Below, one piece after another: positions 1 through 8,069 of a stretch of 64,000 bases of DNA. A program made the translations under genes and the position numbers. The DNA is from Streptacidiphilus sp. P02-A3a. Lineage in GTDB: Bacteria; Actinomycetota; Actinomycetes; Streptomycetales; Streptomycetaceae. Below the pieces are notes generated by a model. It made no database searches. It was not told the origin of the DNA and worked only from the letters and a program-made list of their open reading frames with translations. Each line of letters opens with the position of its first letter. Positions within the stretch are counted from its first letter, which is position 1. The DNA lies in NCBI RefSeq assembly GCF_014084105.1, contig NZ_CP048289.1:8689922-8753921 (forward strand), written 5' to 3'.

Positions 1-185
1 TCCAGCCGCGGCATCCGGACGTCCATCAGCACCACGTCGACCGGGGTCTCGGCCAGCACCTCCAGCGCCCGGGCGCCGTCGCCCGCCTCGGCGACCACCT
101 CGATGTCGCGCTGCGACTGGAGCACCATGCGGAAGCCGGTGCGCAGCAGCTCCTGGTCGTCGACGAGCATGACGCGGATGGGCAT
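1..185 (-). CDS. NarL-type response regulator, N-terminal part (cut by window edge)
   Basis: This is the first 61 residues of a receiver domain read leftwards off the window. It starts with ATG at 185 ([18 protein letters not shown]). The acidic pair VDDQ and the phosphorylation-site context VVLMDVRMP are both visible, so the receiver looks active. It lies 65 nt downstream of a HisKA_3 sensor kinase on the same strand, so the two should form one two-component system. NarL/FixJ regulators normally end in a LuxR-type helix-turn-helix, which would lie outside the window. The assignment to the NarL group rests on the receiver sequence and the partner kinase. The target genes are unknown. Confidence 0.93.
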   Translation of the reverse strand, partial: MPIRVMLVDDQELLRTGFRMVLQSQRDIEVVAEAGDGARALEVLAETPVDVVLMDVRMPRL

Positions 186-250
186 GGCACTCCTTGGCGA
201 AGCGGGCGGGCGCCTGGACGGGCCGGGCACCTGGTGGGGATGCGGGCCGG

Positions 251-1564
251 TCAGGCGCGGGGGAGGTGGGGGGCGAGGGCCGGGTCCGGCGTCGCGGCGG
301 GCTCCGGGGCCGACTCCGGCGGCGGGACGGGAGCGGGCTCGGGCCGCTTGCCCCGGGTGGGCTTGAGCGGGAGCCTGGCGTCGATCCGGAAGCCGCCGTT
401 GCTGCCGGGGCCGACGTTCAGCGTGCCGCCGACCATACCGACCCGCTCGCGCATCCCGATCAGCCCGTGGCCGAAACCGTCCTGGCCGCCGTCCCTGGCC
501 AGCTGCGCGGTGGCGCCCCGGCCGTCGTCCTCGATCAGCACGTCCACCCCCCGGTCGTCGAAGCGGATCCGCACCCGGGCGGCGGCCCGCGGGCCGCCGT
601 GCTTGCGGGCGTTGGTCAGCGCCTCCTGGACGATCCGGTACGCCGTCAGCTCCACGCCGCGCGGCAGCTCCCGGGGCTCGCCCTCGACCTCGAACACCAC
701 CGGCAGGCCCGCGTTGCGCACCTGGTCGAGCAGGTCAGGCAGCTGCTCCACGCCGGGCTGCGGCAGGTACTCGCCGCCGCTGTCGGCCGAGCGCAGCAGG
801 CCCAGCAGTCGGCGCATCTCCTCCAGGGCCTGGCGTCCGGTCCCGGCGATGGTCGCCAGTGCCTGCCTGGCCTGCTCGGGCGAGGAATCCATCACGAAGG
901 AGGCGCCGTCCGCCTGGACGATCATCACCGAGACGTTGTGGGCGACCACGTCGTGCAGCTCCCGGGCGATCCGGGCGCGCTCGGCGGCGACGGCGATCTT
1001 CGCCTGGGCGTCGCGCTCGCGCTCCAGCCGCGCGGCCCGGTCCTCCAGCTGCACGTAGTAGGCGCGGCGGATCCGGGTCAGCCGCCCGAGCACCCAGCAC
1101 AGCAGGAACGGCGTGGAGAAGACCACGCTCATGATCACGTCGATCCAGACGTGGTTGTCCGGCCGTCCGGGCGGGGGGTTGGGCGAGGCGTGCGCGCCGT
1201 AGAAGCGCAGCCAGGCCAGCGGCCCGGCGGCGAGCCCGGCGATCAGCGCCGCCCTGGACGTCCAGACGTGGGCGAAGGCGGCGGCCGTGTAGGCGAGCAG
1301 CAGCAGCGCGAAGTCGGCGACGTTCACCCGCGAGCCGCAGGCGACCTGCACCAGGCCGGTGCCGATGCCCACCCAGACCGCGAGGTCGGGACGGCTGCGG
1401 CGGATCACCAGCATCGAGCAGAGCACGACGGTGCTGACCATCAGCGCGAAGGCGAGCTGCCCGTTGTCCCAGTTGACCGCTATCACCAGCGCGCACAGCA
1501 GGAACAGCAAGGCCGCCCATGCGGCGTCAGCCACCATGGGATGCCTGCGGAACCAGCTGTACAT
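251..1564 (-). CDS. Sensor histidine kinase (HisKA_3 type), partner of the response regulator at 1-185
   Basis: A 437-residue membrane kinase. Five or so hydrophobic segments fill residues 10-160. The HisKA_3 box [13 protein letters not shown] carries the phospho-accepting His204, and an HATPase_c domain follows with N-box [11 protein letters not shown] and G-box IEDDGRG. The tail after about residue 400 is Pro/Ala-rich and looks unstructured. The ATG at 1564 was chosen because GGAGG sits 9 nt upstream; a GTG three codons earlier is only 1 nt from it. No extracellular sensor loop of any size is seen, so the signal is probably sensed within the membrane. It is transcribed together with the response regulator. 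Confidence 0.93.
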   Translation of the reverse strand: MYSWFRRHPMVADAAWAALLFLLCALVIAVNWDNGQLAFALMVSTVVLCSMLVIRRSRPDLAVWVGIGTGLVQVACGSRVNVADFALLLLAYTAAAFAHVWTSRAALIAGLAAGPLAWLRFYGAHASPNPPPGRPDNHVWIDVIMSVVFSTPFLLCWVLGRLTRIRRAYYVQLEDRAARLERERDAQAKIAVAAERARIARELHDVVAHNVSVMIVQADGASFVMDSSPEQARQALATIAGTGRQALEEMRRLLGLLRSADSGGEYLPQPGVEQLPDLLDQVRNAGLPVVFEVEGEPRELPRGVELTAYRIVQEALTNARKHGGPRAAARVRIRFDDRGVDVLIEDDGRGATAQLARDGGQDGFGHGLIGMRERVGMVGGTLNVGPGSNGGFRIDARLPLKPTRGKRPEPAPVPPPESAPEPAATPDPALAPHLPRA

Positions 1565-1659
1565 CGTCTGCACCCTCCAAGGGTAGGCAGCCCGCGGCGC
1601 CCCCGGGTCCACCGTCGGACTGAGCCGGGTGTCCTCCGCAGGTCGGAGTTGGTTGCCAT

Positions 1660-1682
1660 CACCACCCGCTGGGATGGTGGTG
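1660..1682 (+). promoter_or_regulatory. Inverted repeat over the ribosome-entry region of the methyltransferase gene
   Basis: Perfect 7-nt arms (caccacc at 1660-1666 and ggtggtg at 1676-1682, 9-nt loop) end 2 nt before the ATG at 1685. The gene has no good Shine-Dalgarno apart from this G-rich arm, so the hairpin could limit translation of the methyltransferase-nuoD pair. This is inference from base pairing only. Confidence 0.3.
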
Positions 1683-1684
1683 CC

Positions 1685-2776
1685 ATGGCGATGACCAGCT
1701 GGCGGGACGCGACCGAGACCGCGCTGTACGGGCCCGGCGGCTTCTTCCGGCAGCCGGTCGGCCCGGCCGGGCACTTCCGCACCTCGGTCCACGCGTCGCC
1801 GCTGTTCGCGACGGCGCTGCTGGAACTGGTGCGGTTGGTGGACGAGGGCTTGGGCCGTCCGGTGGAACTGGTGGTCACCGACGTGGGCGCGGGGCGCGGG
1901 GAGCTGCTGCTGGCGCTGGACGCGCAGGCCCGCGACCGGTACCCGGAGCTGGCCGGGCGGCTGCGGCTGCGGGGGGTGGAGCTGGCCGACCGGCCGCCGG
2001 GGCTGCCGGAGCGGATCGGCTGGGGCGCCCGGATCGAGCCCGCGGCGGCCGGGGTGCTGCTCGCCAACGAGTGGCTGGACAACGTCCCGGTGGACGTCGC
2101 CGAGGTGGACGAGGACGGCGTGGTCCGGCTGGTGCTGGTGGATCCGGCGACCGGCCGGGAGAGCCTGGGCGATCCGCTCGGCGGCCCGGCGGCGGACTGG
2201 CTGGAGCGGTGGTGGCCGCTGGCCGGGGGCGCCGCCGAGCCGGGCTTCCGCGCGGAGGTCGGGCTGCCCAGGGACGCCGCCTGGGCGGCGGCCGTCGGCT
2301 CGCTCGGCCGGGGCCTGGCGGTGGCGGTGGACTACGCCCACCACGCGGACGACCGGCCGCCCTTCGGCAGCCTCACCGGCTACCGCGAGGGGCGGGAGGT
2401 ACGCCCGGTCCCGGACGGCGGCTGCGACCTGACCTCGCGGGTCGCCCTGGACGCCTGCCTCGCGGCGGCCCGGTCCGCTCACGGCGAGCGGGTTGTCCAC
2501 AGCCTGTGGACAACCCAGCGCGAGGCCCTGCACCGGCTCGGCCTGAGCGGGGCCAGGCCACCGCTGAGCCTGGCCGCCACCGACCCGGCCGGATACCTGC
2601 GCGCGCTCGCGGCGGCCGGGGAGGCGGCCGAGCTGACCGGGCGCGGCGGCCTCGGCTCGTTCGTCTGGGCGGTGCAGGCGGTCGGAGCGCCGGTCCTGCC
2701 CGAGGAATGGCTGACTGCCCGAGGAATGGCCGCGGACGTCGGCGGATCAGCGGGGATGGCAGACTCTGGGCCATGA
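1685..2776 (+). CDS. MidA/NDUFAF7-family (DUF185) SAM-dependent protein arginine methyltransferase
   Basis: A 363-residue class I methyltransferase of the MidA (SAM_MT_MidA/DUF185) group. The N-terminus has the family's GPGGFF and [12 protein letters not shown] segments. The SAM-binding glycine motif is [15 protein letters not shown] near residue 65, and [13 protein letters not shown] is the acidic post-motif typical of MidA. In eukaryotes the orthologue NDUFAF7 dimethylates an arginine of complex I subunit NDUFS2, the NuoD homologue. The TGA stop at 2774-2776 overlaps the ATG of a nuoD-like gene (ATGA), so enzyme and probable substrate are translationally coupled. The last 15 or so residues are low-complexity. 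Activity on NuoD is inferred from the family and context. Confidence 0.85.
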   Translation: MAMTSWRDATETALYGPGGFFRQPVGPAGHFRTSVHASPLFATALLELVRLVDEGLGRPVELVVTDVGAGRGELLLALDAQARDRYPELAGRLRLRGVELADRPPGLPERIGWGARIEPAAAGVLLANEWLDNVPVDVAEVDEDGVVRLVLVDPATGRESLGDPLGGPAADWLERWWPLAGGAAEPGFRAEVGLPRDAAWAAAVGSLGRGLAVAVDYAHHADDRPPFGSLTGYREGREVRPVPDGGCDLTSRVALDACLAAARSAHGERVVHSLWTTQREALHRLGLSGARPPLSLAATDPAGYLRALAAAGEAAELTGRGGLGSFVWAVQAVGAPVLPEEWLTARGMAADVGGSAGMADSGP

Positions 2777-3972
2777 CGAGTAGCGCGCCCATGACGAGCG
2801 GCAGGCCGGGCACCGGTCGGCGGGAGACGACGGTCGGCCTCGGCGCGGGCGCCGCCACCGAACTCGGCACCAGCGACATGGTGCTGAACATCGGCCCGCA
2901 GCACCCCTCCACCCACGGCGTGCTGCGGATCAGGCTGCACCTGGACGGCGAGCTGATCACCGCCGCCGAGCCGATCGTCGGCTACATGCACCGGGGCGCC
3001 GAGAAGCTGTTCGAGGCCCGGGACTACCGGCAGATCATCGTGCTGGCGAACCGGCACGACTGGCTCTCGGCCTTCGCCAACGAGCTGGGCGTGGTGCTCG
3101 CCGTCGAACGCATGCTCGGCATGGAGGTCCCGCTGCGGGCCACCTGGACCAGGACCCTGCTCGCCGAGCTCAACCGGGTGCTGAACCACCTGATGTTCCT
3201 CGGCTCCTACCCGCTGGAGCTGGGCGGGATCACCCCGGTCTTCCACGCCTTCCACGACCGCGAGCAGCTCCAGTCGCTGCTGGAGGAGGCCTCCGGCGGC
3301 CGGATGCACTTCATGTTCAACCGGGTCGGCGGCCTGAAGGAGGACCTCCCGGCCGGCTGGTACGAGCGGGCCCGGGCCGCGATCGCCACCGTACGCGGGC
3401 GCATGGGCACCTTCGACGACCTGGTCCTGGGCAACGACATCTTCCGCGCCCGCACCCGGGGCGTCGGCGTGCTGTCGGCCCGGGCGGTGCACGCGTACGG
3501 GGTGAGCGGGCCGATCGCCCGGGCCTCCGGCGTGGACTTCGACCTGCGCCGGGACGAGCCCTACCTGTCGTACGGCGAACTGGGCGACGTGCTGCGGGTG
3601 GTCACCCGGACCGACGGCGACTGCCTGGCCCGGTTCGAGTGCCTGCTGGAGCAGACCCACAACGCGCTCGACCTGGCCGACGCCTGCCTGGACCGGATCG
3701 CCGAGCTCGCGCCCGGACCGGTCAACCAGCGGCTGCCGAAGGTGCTGAAGGCCCCGGAGGGCCAGACCTACGCCTGGACCGAGAGCCCCCTCGGCGTCAA
3801 CGGCTACTACCTGGTCTCGCGCGGCGACAAGACCCCGTGGCGGCTGAAGCTGCGCTCGCCGTCCTTCAACAACATCCAGGCCCTGGGCGAACTGCTGCCG
3901 GGGACCCTGGTCGCGGACATGGTGGCGATCCTCGGCTCGCTGTTCTTCGTGGTCGGCGACATCGACAAGTAG
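2773..3972 (+). CDS. nuoD: Orphan NADH dehydrogenase subunit D-like protein (NuoD/49 kDa family)
   Basis: A 399-residue member of the complex I 49-kDa/NiFe-hydrogenase large-subunit family, outside any nuo operon. Family hallmarks are [12 protein letters not shown] (residues 39-50), [11 protein letters not shown] (71-81) and the C-terminal [19 protein letters not shown]. Arg74 in the HRG motif aligns with NDUFS2 Arg118 (Arg85 in mature numbering), the residue dimethylated by NDUFAF7. At the quinone-site tyrosine position (the DY of RLDY in NDUFS2) this protein has Trp97 (NRHDWLS), so normal quinone chemistry is doubtful. The first 30 residues are a Gly/Ser-rich extension, and a second in-frame ATG lies 6 codons in. 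Streptomyces genomes are known to carry an extra nuoD annotated nuoD2; this fits that type. It is coupled to the upstream MidA-like methyltransferase and followed by a strong terminator. Confidence 0.88.
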   Translation: MTSSAPMTSGRPGTGRRETTVGLGAGAATELGTSDMVLNIGPQHPSTHGVLRIRLHLDGELITAAEPIVGYMHRGAEKLFEARDYRQIIVLANRHDWLSAFANELGVVLAVERMLGMEVPLRATWTRTLLAELNRVLNHLMFLGSYPLELGGITPVFHAFHDREQLQSLLEEASGGRMHFMFNRVGGLKEDLPAGWYERARAAIATVRGRMGTFDDLVLGNDIFRARTRGVGVLSARAVHAYGVSGPIARASGVDFDLRRDEPYLSYGELGDVLRVVTRTDGDCLARFECLLEQTHNALDLADACLDRIAELAPGPVNQRLPKVLKAPEGQTYAWTESPLGVNGYYLVSRGDKTPWRLKLRSPSFNNIQALGELLPGTLVADMVAILGSLFFVVGDIDK

Positions 3973-3987
3973 CCCCCGGCCACGGCC

Positions 3988-4027
3988 ACGACGAAGGGCC
4001 CGGTCCGCGGACCGGGCCCTTCGTCGT
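3988..4027. terminator. Perfect 40-nt palindromic terminator, bidirectional
   Basis: Two 20-nt arms (3988-4007 and 4008-4027) are exact reverse complements with acgacgaag at the outer ends. It sits between the convergent nuoD-like gene (ends 3972) and the coiled-coil gene (ends 4036), so it can serve both. It has no U-tract, as is usual for actinomycete terminators. Confidence 0.85.
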
Positions 4028-4035
4028 ACTCGCGG

Positions 4036-5283
4036 CTACAGGGCGCGCAGCACCCGGACGTCGATCGGCTCGGTCTCGTCCTCGGCGGTGAGGTCCACCA
4101 GGTCGTCGGCCGGGTCCTGCGCAGCGTCCGCAGACTCCTGCCGACCGGCCTCGGCGTCGGCCTCGGGCTCCGCACTGCGGTCGTGCGCGGCCGGGTCGAC
4201 GGCGGACTCGGCCGCGGCGGGCTCGACCGCCGCTCCGGTGGCGGTGGCGTACCGGTCCTGCTCGGCGGCGGCCTCGTCGCCGACCACGTCGGCCAGGTCG
4301 GCGGGGACCCGGCTGAGGTCGGTGGCGATCGCGCCCTCCTGGCGGCTGAAGAAGCTGAAGGTCCCGGCCGAGCTGCCCCGGGTGGCCTGCGAGCGGGTCG
4401 CCCCGCGCTGGAGCGTGGCCGGCAGGATGCTCACCGCCGGGCGCAGCGGCGGCAGCGCCGCCCGCGCCCAGGCCGGTCCTGGCACCACGATCGGCGCCTC
4501 GGCGGCAGGGTCGGCGGCAGCGGCCGCCGGTACCGCGGCGGGCTCGGGACGCGGCCGGGTCTGCGTCCGCGGCTGGGTCTGCGGCGGCTCGGCCTGCGGC
4601 TGGGTCTGCGGCTGGGTCTGCGGCTCGGCCTCGGCGGCGGGCTGCTGGACCGGCTGCGGGCGGGCGGGCTGCCGCGCCGGGGCGGGCTTGGCCAGCGTCA
4701 ATTCGACCGAGCCGACCGGGCCGGGGGCCGCACTCCGCTGCGCCTGGTCGGCCACCGCGCGACGCTCCAGGCCGCGCAGCACCGAGGCCGCCTTCAGGTA
4801 GGCGGTGGGCGTCGGCCGGACGCCGCGCTCGGCGGCCTCCCGGCGGAGGCCCTCCTCGGCGGCGCGCGCCGCGTGCTCGGCCGCGACCCGGGCCCGCTCG
4901 CGGAGCAGCCGCTGGATGTCGCCCTCGGCCCGGGCGAGCTGGCTACGCTGCGCGAGCAGCCGCCGCTCCAACCGCTTGGCCTGCTCCTCGGCGGTCTCGG
5001 CCTGGAACTCCAGCTCGGCGATCCGGTCCTCGAACCGGGCCTCGTCGCGGGCCCGGGCGGAGACCTCGGTCTCCAGTTCGACCTCACCGGCGCGGTCGCG
5101 CATCCGCAGCAGCACCGCCGCCGAGGCGGCGCCCACGGCGGTGGCCACGACCAGGACCCGCAGCAGGGCGAGATCGCTGGTGAGCGGGGCGGACACCAGC
5201 GCGGCGACCGCCAGTACTCCGCAGGCGATGGGTGGGAGCAGCCTGCTCAGAGGCGAGGTTTGGCGATGGCGACCACGTGGCAT
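4036..5283 (-). CDS. Membrane-anchored coiled-coil protein, function unknown
   Basis: A 415-residue protein with two hydrophobic segments (about residues 15-30 and 38-60). Then comes a charged Arg/Glu/Ala coiled coil (about 65-160) with a heptad-like ARDEARFEDRIAELEFQAE pattern, followed by a long disordered C-terminal half rich in Pro, Gln and Ala. That half includes a PQTQ-type repeat (about 215-245) and an acidic end (VDLTAEDETEPIDVRVLRAL). The layout suggests a membrane-tethered scaffold, but no known family was recognised. A near-consensus promoter places the transcription start at or next to the ATG, supporting ATG 5283 and a leaderless message. It is convergent with the orphan nuoD. 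Confidence 0.8.
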   Translation of the reverse strand: MPRGRHRQTSPLSRLLPPIACGVLAVAALVSAPLTSDLALLRVLVVATAVGAASAAVLLRMRDRAGEVELETEVSARARDEARFEDRIAELEFQAETAEEQAKRLERRLLAQRSQLARAEGDIQRLLRERARVAAEHAARAAEEGLRREAAERGVRPTPTAYLKAASVLRGLERRAVADQAQRSAAPGPVGSVELTLAKPAPARQPARPQPVQQPAAEAEPQTQPQTQPQAEPPQTQPRTQTRPRPEPAAVPAAAAADPAAEAPIVVPGPAWARAALPPLRPAVSILPATLQRGATRSQATRGSSAGTFSFFSRQEGAIATDLSRVPADLADVVGDEAAAEQDRYATATGAAVEPAAAESAVDPAAHDRSAEPEADAEAGRQESADAAQDPADDLVDLTAEDETEPIDVRVLRAL

Positions 5284-5290
5284 GGCCAGA

Positions 5291-5320
5291 AATCTAGCGT
5301 GATCGCTGGTGCTATGTCAG
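5291..5320 (-). promoter_or_regulatory. Housekeeping-type promoter for a leaderless transcript of the coiled-coil gene
   Basis: Read on the minus strand: -35 CTGACA (5320-5315), an 18-nt spacer, then -10 TAGATT (5296-5291). Only 7 nt separate the -10 from the ATG at 5283, so transcription should begin at the start codon itself. Both hexamers match the Streptomyces HrdB consensus closely. Confidence 0.7.
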
Positions 5321-5412
5321 GTGAGGTCCCAAAGACACCCTTGACAGGGATGTGATGTGACATTGGGTCAGCGCCAGGGCACCAGCGGTCACCGCATTAC
5401 AGCCAAATCCCG

Positions 5413-5889
5413 TCAGAGCGAGGCGGGGTCCATCCGCGTGGTCACCGCGATCCGGTTCCAGGCGTTGATGGTGAAGATCGTCGCGATCAGCTGCGCCAGC
5501 TCCGCCTCCTCGAAGTGCGCGGCCGCCCGCTGGTAGACCGCGTCCGGCACGAAGCCGTCGGTGAGCACGGTGACCGCCTCGGTCAGCGCCAGTGCGGCCT
5601 GCTCCTTCGGCGTGAAGAAGCCGCCCGACTCCTCCCAGGCGTGCAGCAGCTGGAGCCGCAGCTCGGTCTCCCCGGCCTTGCGGGCGTCACGGGTGTGCAT
5701 GGTGATACAGAACGCACAGTGGTTGATCTGCGAGGCCCGGACCTTGACCAGTTCCGCCAGGGTCGGATCCAGCCCCTGCTGGGCCGCCCGATCCAGCGCG
5801 ATCATCGCCTTGTAGACCTCGGGCGCAGCCTTCGCCAGATTCATCCGGGGGCCGTGCGTACCGTGCTCGTGCGTGCTCGTCGTCGTCAT
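5413..5889 (-). CDS. Carboxymuconolactone decarboxylase / AhpD-like alkylhydroperoxidase family protein
   Basis: 158 residues. The AhpD catalytic signature is intact: Cys58-x2-Cys61-x3-His65 in NHCAFCITMHTRDARKAG. These proteins are small helical thiol peroxidase-type enzymes that use the CxxC pair to reduce peroxides or act as protein disulfide reductants. ELVKVRASQINHC and the later AELAQLIATIFTINAWNRI are typical of the stand-alone CMD group. ATG 5889 starts a His/Thr-rich leader; ATG 5844 (MNLAKAAPEVYKAM) matches the usual family start and is possible. No partner peroxiredoxin or sigma factor lies next to it, so the physiological substrate is open. Confidence 0.88.
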   Translation of the reverse strand: MTTTSTHEHGTHGPRMNLAKAAPEVYKAMIALDRAAQQGLDPTLAELVKVRASQINHCAFCITMHTRDARKAGETELRLQLLHAWEESGGFFTPKEQAALALTEAVTVLTDGFVPDAVYQRAAAHFEEAELAQLIATIFTINAWNRIAVTTRMDPASL

Positions 5890-5999
5890 GACCACCACGC
5901 TACGTCCCGACCAGCCCACACCCATGGTCCATTCCCACCCCACTTCCCTGGGCCACTTCGCCCGGCACGCGGCCCGGGCCGTTCTGGTTGCCGTGCTGC

Positions 6000-6717
6000 T
6001 CAGTTCGGTGCGGGCAGTGGATTCGAGAGGTCATCGAGCCACGGTCGCTGTGTCCCGTCCGGCGTGACCGTCAGGCCGAAGCGGTCGAGCGCCGGCCCGG
6101 GGTACTCCCCTCGGAACCGGGTGTCGAAGCGCCCCCAGTCCAGCCGCTGATTCCTCAGCTTCATGAACTCGACCATCCGCAGAAACGGACCGGACGCGCT
6201 CCCGTCCGCGCTGACGGTGAGCCGAAGCAGCGCGTCCACGTTGTCGTAGTGCGTCCCCCACGGGCAGAGAATCAGCCCGCCTTCCCTGGTCTGCTCCAGC
6301 AGGGCCGGGGCGACCGGTGTCCCAGCCCGTGCCGGTGCCGATCAGCAGGACCCGCATGGGCGGCCGGACATCGGCGTCCCGCAGATACGCCGCGACCAGG
6401 CGCGGCTCCGAGGACGAACTGGTCGGGGTGCGGCCAGGACCGGGGCCCCCGTGCTCCCCGTCGTCCCACTGGGTGACGATCGGTACCCGGACGGATTCCG
6501 CGTACCGCTCCCAGGTATCCGGGTCGGTCAGCCGGTGAACGTAGCTGCTGCCGCCGGTCGTCATGTCGTGTGCCCAGATGTCATCGGGGAGGAACGCGGC
6601 CCGGGGCACAGCCTCGAACGCGTCCGCCCAATCGGGCGTCATGGAGCCGTCGTTGAGAAGGGACCGCACCAACGGATCAGCGCTGGTTCGGCCCCCCTGC
6701 TGCGGAGCGTCAGCCAT
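6000..6717 (-). pseudogene. Decayed PCMT-like methyltransferase of the ATP-grasp RiPP maturation type
   Basis: Two matching halves lie in different frames. The N-terminal half (6717 down to about 6318) reads VPRAAFLPDDIWAHDM, VTQWDDGEHGGPGPGR, TSSSSEPRLVAAYLRD and the SAM motif VLLIGTGTGW. This is the pattern of the isoaspartate-methyltransferase-like enzymes that accompany ATP-grasp peptide ligases (TgmC type). Directly after GTGTGWD the expected rest of the Rossmann fold is missing. The C-terminal half continues in another frame as LLEQTREGGLILCPWGTHYD through MKLRNQRLDWGRF to the TGA at 6000. About 80-100 codons therefore appear deleted near 6310-6320 with a frame change. The ATG overlaps the stop of the 42-codon ORF upstream (TAATG). 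No ATP-grasp ligase or classic precursor remains nearby. Confidence 0.75.
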
Positions 6718-6845
6718 TACTTGCGGCGGGTCCCGTCCCCGGGCGGCGTGTCGCCGTCGGGGCTCGGCGGTTCCGAGGGACCGGGCCAGGGCTGACCGGG
6801 GTGCCCGTCCCCGTCCTTGCCGTCGTTGTGGAGAATGCCGAGCAT
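6717..6845 (-). CDS. 42-residue Pro/Gly/Asp-rich small protein, coupled to the decayed methyltransferase
   Basis: MLGILHNDGK starts at 6845 behind an excellent ribosome site (GGAGG, 4 nt before ATG). The rest is Pro/Gly/Asp-rich (HPGQPWPGPSEPPSPDGD) and ends in TRRK. Its TAA shares bases with the ATG of the methyltransferase pseudogene (TAATG), so it was translated with that gene. It has no membrane segment, Cys or known precursor motif. It could be a relic RiPP-pathway peptide or an unrelated small protein; no family was recognised. Confidence 0.5.
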   Translation of the reverse strand: MLGILHNDGKDGDGHPGQPWPGPSEPPSPDGDTPPGDGTRRK

Positions 6846-6956
6846 GGGACCTCCTACGGTCGGGGCGCTCGATACCGCCCAGTGAGTCTTCCGGCCCCGC
6901 CCCGGAAATGGGCGGGAGTCAATGGGTGGGTCATGGTGCGTGGTGCTCCAGCCGGC

Positions 6957-7136
6957 TCAGGATCGGACCCGAAGCATCGGCCCATGCGGCACGAACCACG
7001 GGAACTCCCGCATCATCGCCGCGTCATACGCATCCGTCTCGCACGAGTCGCAACGCCGCGTACGGGCCAGCAGAACCGCCGCCCGGCCACAATGCGCGCA
7101 CGTCTCCGAACGAGCCGTACAGACCCAACCGCCCAC
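6957..7136 (-). CDS. 59-residue putative zinc-ribbon protein
   Basis: GTG at 7136 follows GGAG by 8 nt. The protein has Cys-x2-Cys pairs CAHC and CDSC, an extra Cys near the start (WVCTARSE), and ends FPWFVPHGPMLRVRS. The spacing suits a single zinc ribbon. A longer in-frame start at 7202 exists but lacks a good ribosome site. It sits between the XRE regulator and the 42-codon ORF on the same strand and may share their transcript. Function unknown. Confidence 0.5.
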   Translation of the reverse strand: MGGWVCTARSETCAHCGRAAVLLARTRRCDSCETDAYDAAMMREFPWFVPHGPMLRVRS

Positions 7137-7229
7137 GTCTCCCGCTCCCTCGTGCTGCTCCGTGCTCGACCTGTAACAGCACGATAGGAGAAGGGAACCC
7201 ACAGGGTTGGACCTGATTCGCGGATATTC

Positions 7230-8069
7230 TCACGCGCCCAGGGAGCGCTTTGCCCTGGTGACCAGCCGGTGAGCATCTGTGCCGTAGACGGCATTGCGGT
7301 TGAGCGCTTCCCAGGCGCGCATATGGAGTGCCACGTCTCCGGGGTCATCGAGCCACATCTCCGCATGCCACGTCTCCGTAATCACCAATTCGTCGTCATG
7401 GATGGAGAAACCGACGCCAGCGGGGACGTGCATGTCTGCTTCGAATGGGATGATGCCGACACGCACGTTCCCTGGCCCGAGTCGGGGAGCCAGGCGGTCA
7501 AGCTGTGTCGACAGGGCAGCCGAGGAGCAGGGGCGTGCGCGCAACGCGCCTTCCCAGATCAGGAAATGAAAGGCGCGGGTCGGGTCGCAGAGGATGTCCT
7601 GTCGCCCCATACGTGCCTGTACAGCGGCCTCGATGTCACGCGGGGCGGAATGGATGGCCGCGTATCGGGTGAGGACGGCACGGGCGTAGTCGGCGGTCTG
7701 CAAGAGCCCCGGAATCAGCGTCGGATCGAAGCTGCGCCGACACCGTGTCTTGCGAGCCTGCGCCCAGTGGGCCTCTTGTACGGGCCGGTACCCTCCGGCG
7801 AGCTGGCGCCGCCAGGACCGGTACTGAGTTTCCAGCCCACGAAGCCGACCGGTCAGTTCCGTAGTCGCATCCGGGCATCCGGTGCCCTTTGCCCATGCGG
7901 CCAAGTCGGCGATTGTCGGGGTCTGTTTGCCGTTCTCCAGCTTGCTGACCTTCGACTGGGTCCAGCCCAGACGGTCAGCGAGCTGCCGACCAGTAAGCCC
8001 GCCCTCGGCGCGCAGTTCTCGCAGTCGCACGCCGAGGGACAGTCGGGCCTGCTGGTAATCAGTGCTCAC
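7230..8069 (-). CDS. XRE-family regulator with DUF5753 domain
   Basis: 279 residues. An N-terminal helix-turn-helix (about 10-65, RQLADRLGWTQSKVSKLENG) is followed by the actinomycete DUF5753 region (about 90-275) with the usual IPGLLQTADYARAVL, RQDIL and LVITETWHAEMWLDDP blocks. Length is normal for the family. The GTG start at 8069 overlaps a TGA of the preceding DUF6879 gene as GTGA, so the two are coupled. Such pairs are common and numerous in Streptomyces; DUF5753 regulators usually control the small gene next to them. This copy appears intact, unlike its paralogue at 9014-9721. Confidence 0.9.
   Translation of the reverse strand: MSTDYQQARLSLGVRLRELRAEGGLTGRQLADRLGWTQSKVSKLENGKQTPTIADLAAWAKGTGCPDATTELTGRLRGLETQYRSWRRQLAGGYRPVQEAHWAQARKTRCRRSFDPTLIPGLLQTADYARAVLTRYAAIHSAPRDIEAAVQARMGRQDILCDPTRAFHFLIWEGALRARPCSSAALSTQLDRLAPRLGPGNVRVGIIPFEADMHVPAGVGFSIHDDELVITETWHAEMWLDDPGDVALHMRAWEALNRNAVYGTDAHRLVTRAKRSLGA

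Noticed and set aside
194-1684. Plus-strand open frame running into the MidA-like gene from upstream
   Set aside because: The upstream part is antisense to the histidine kinase. The conserved MidA domain begins right after ATG 1685.
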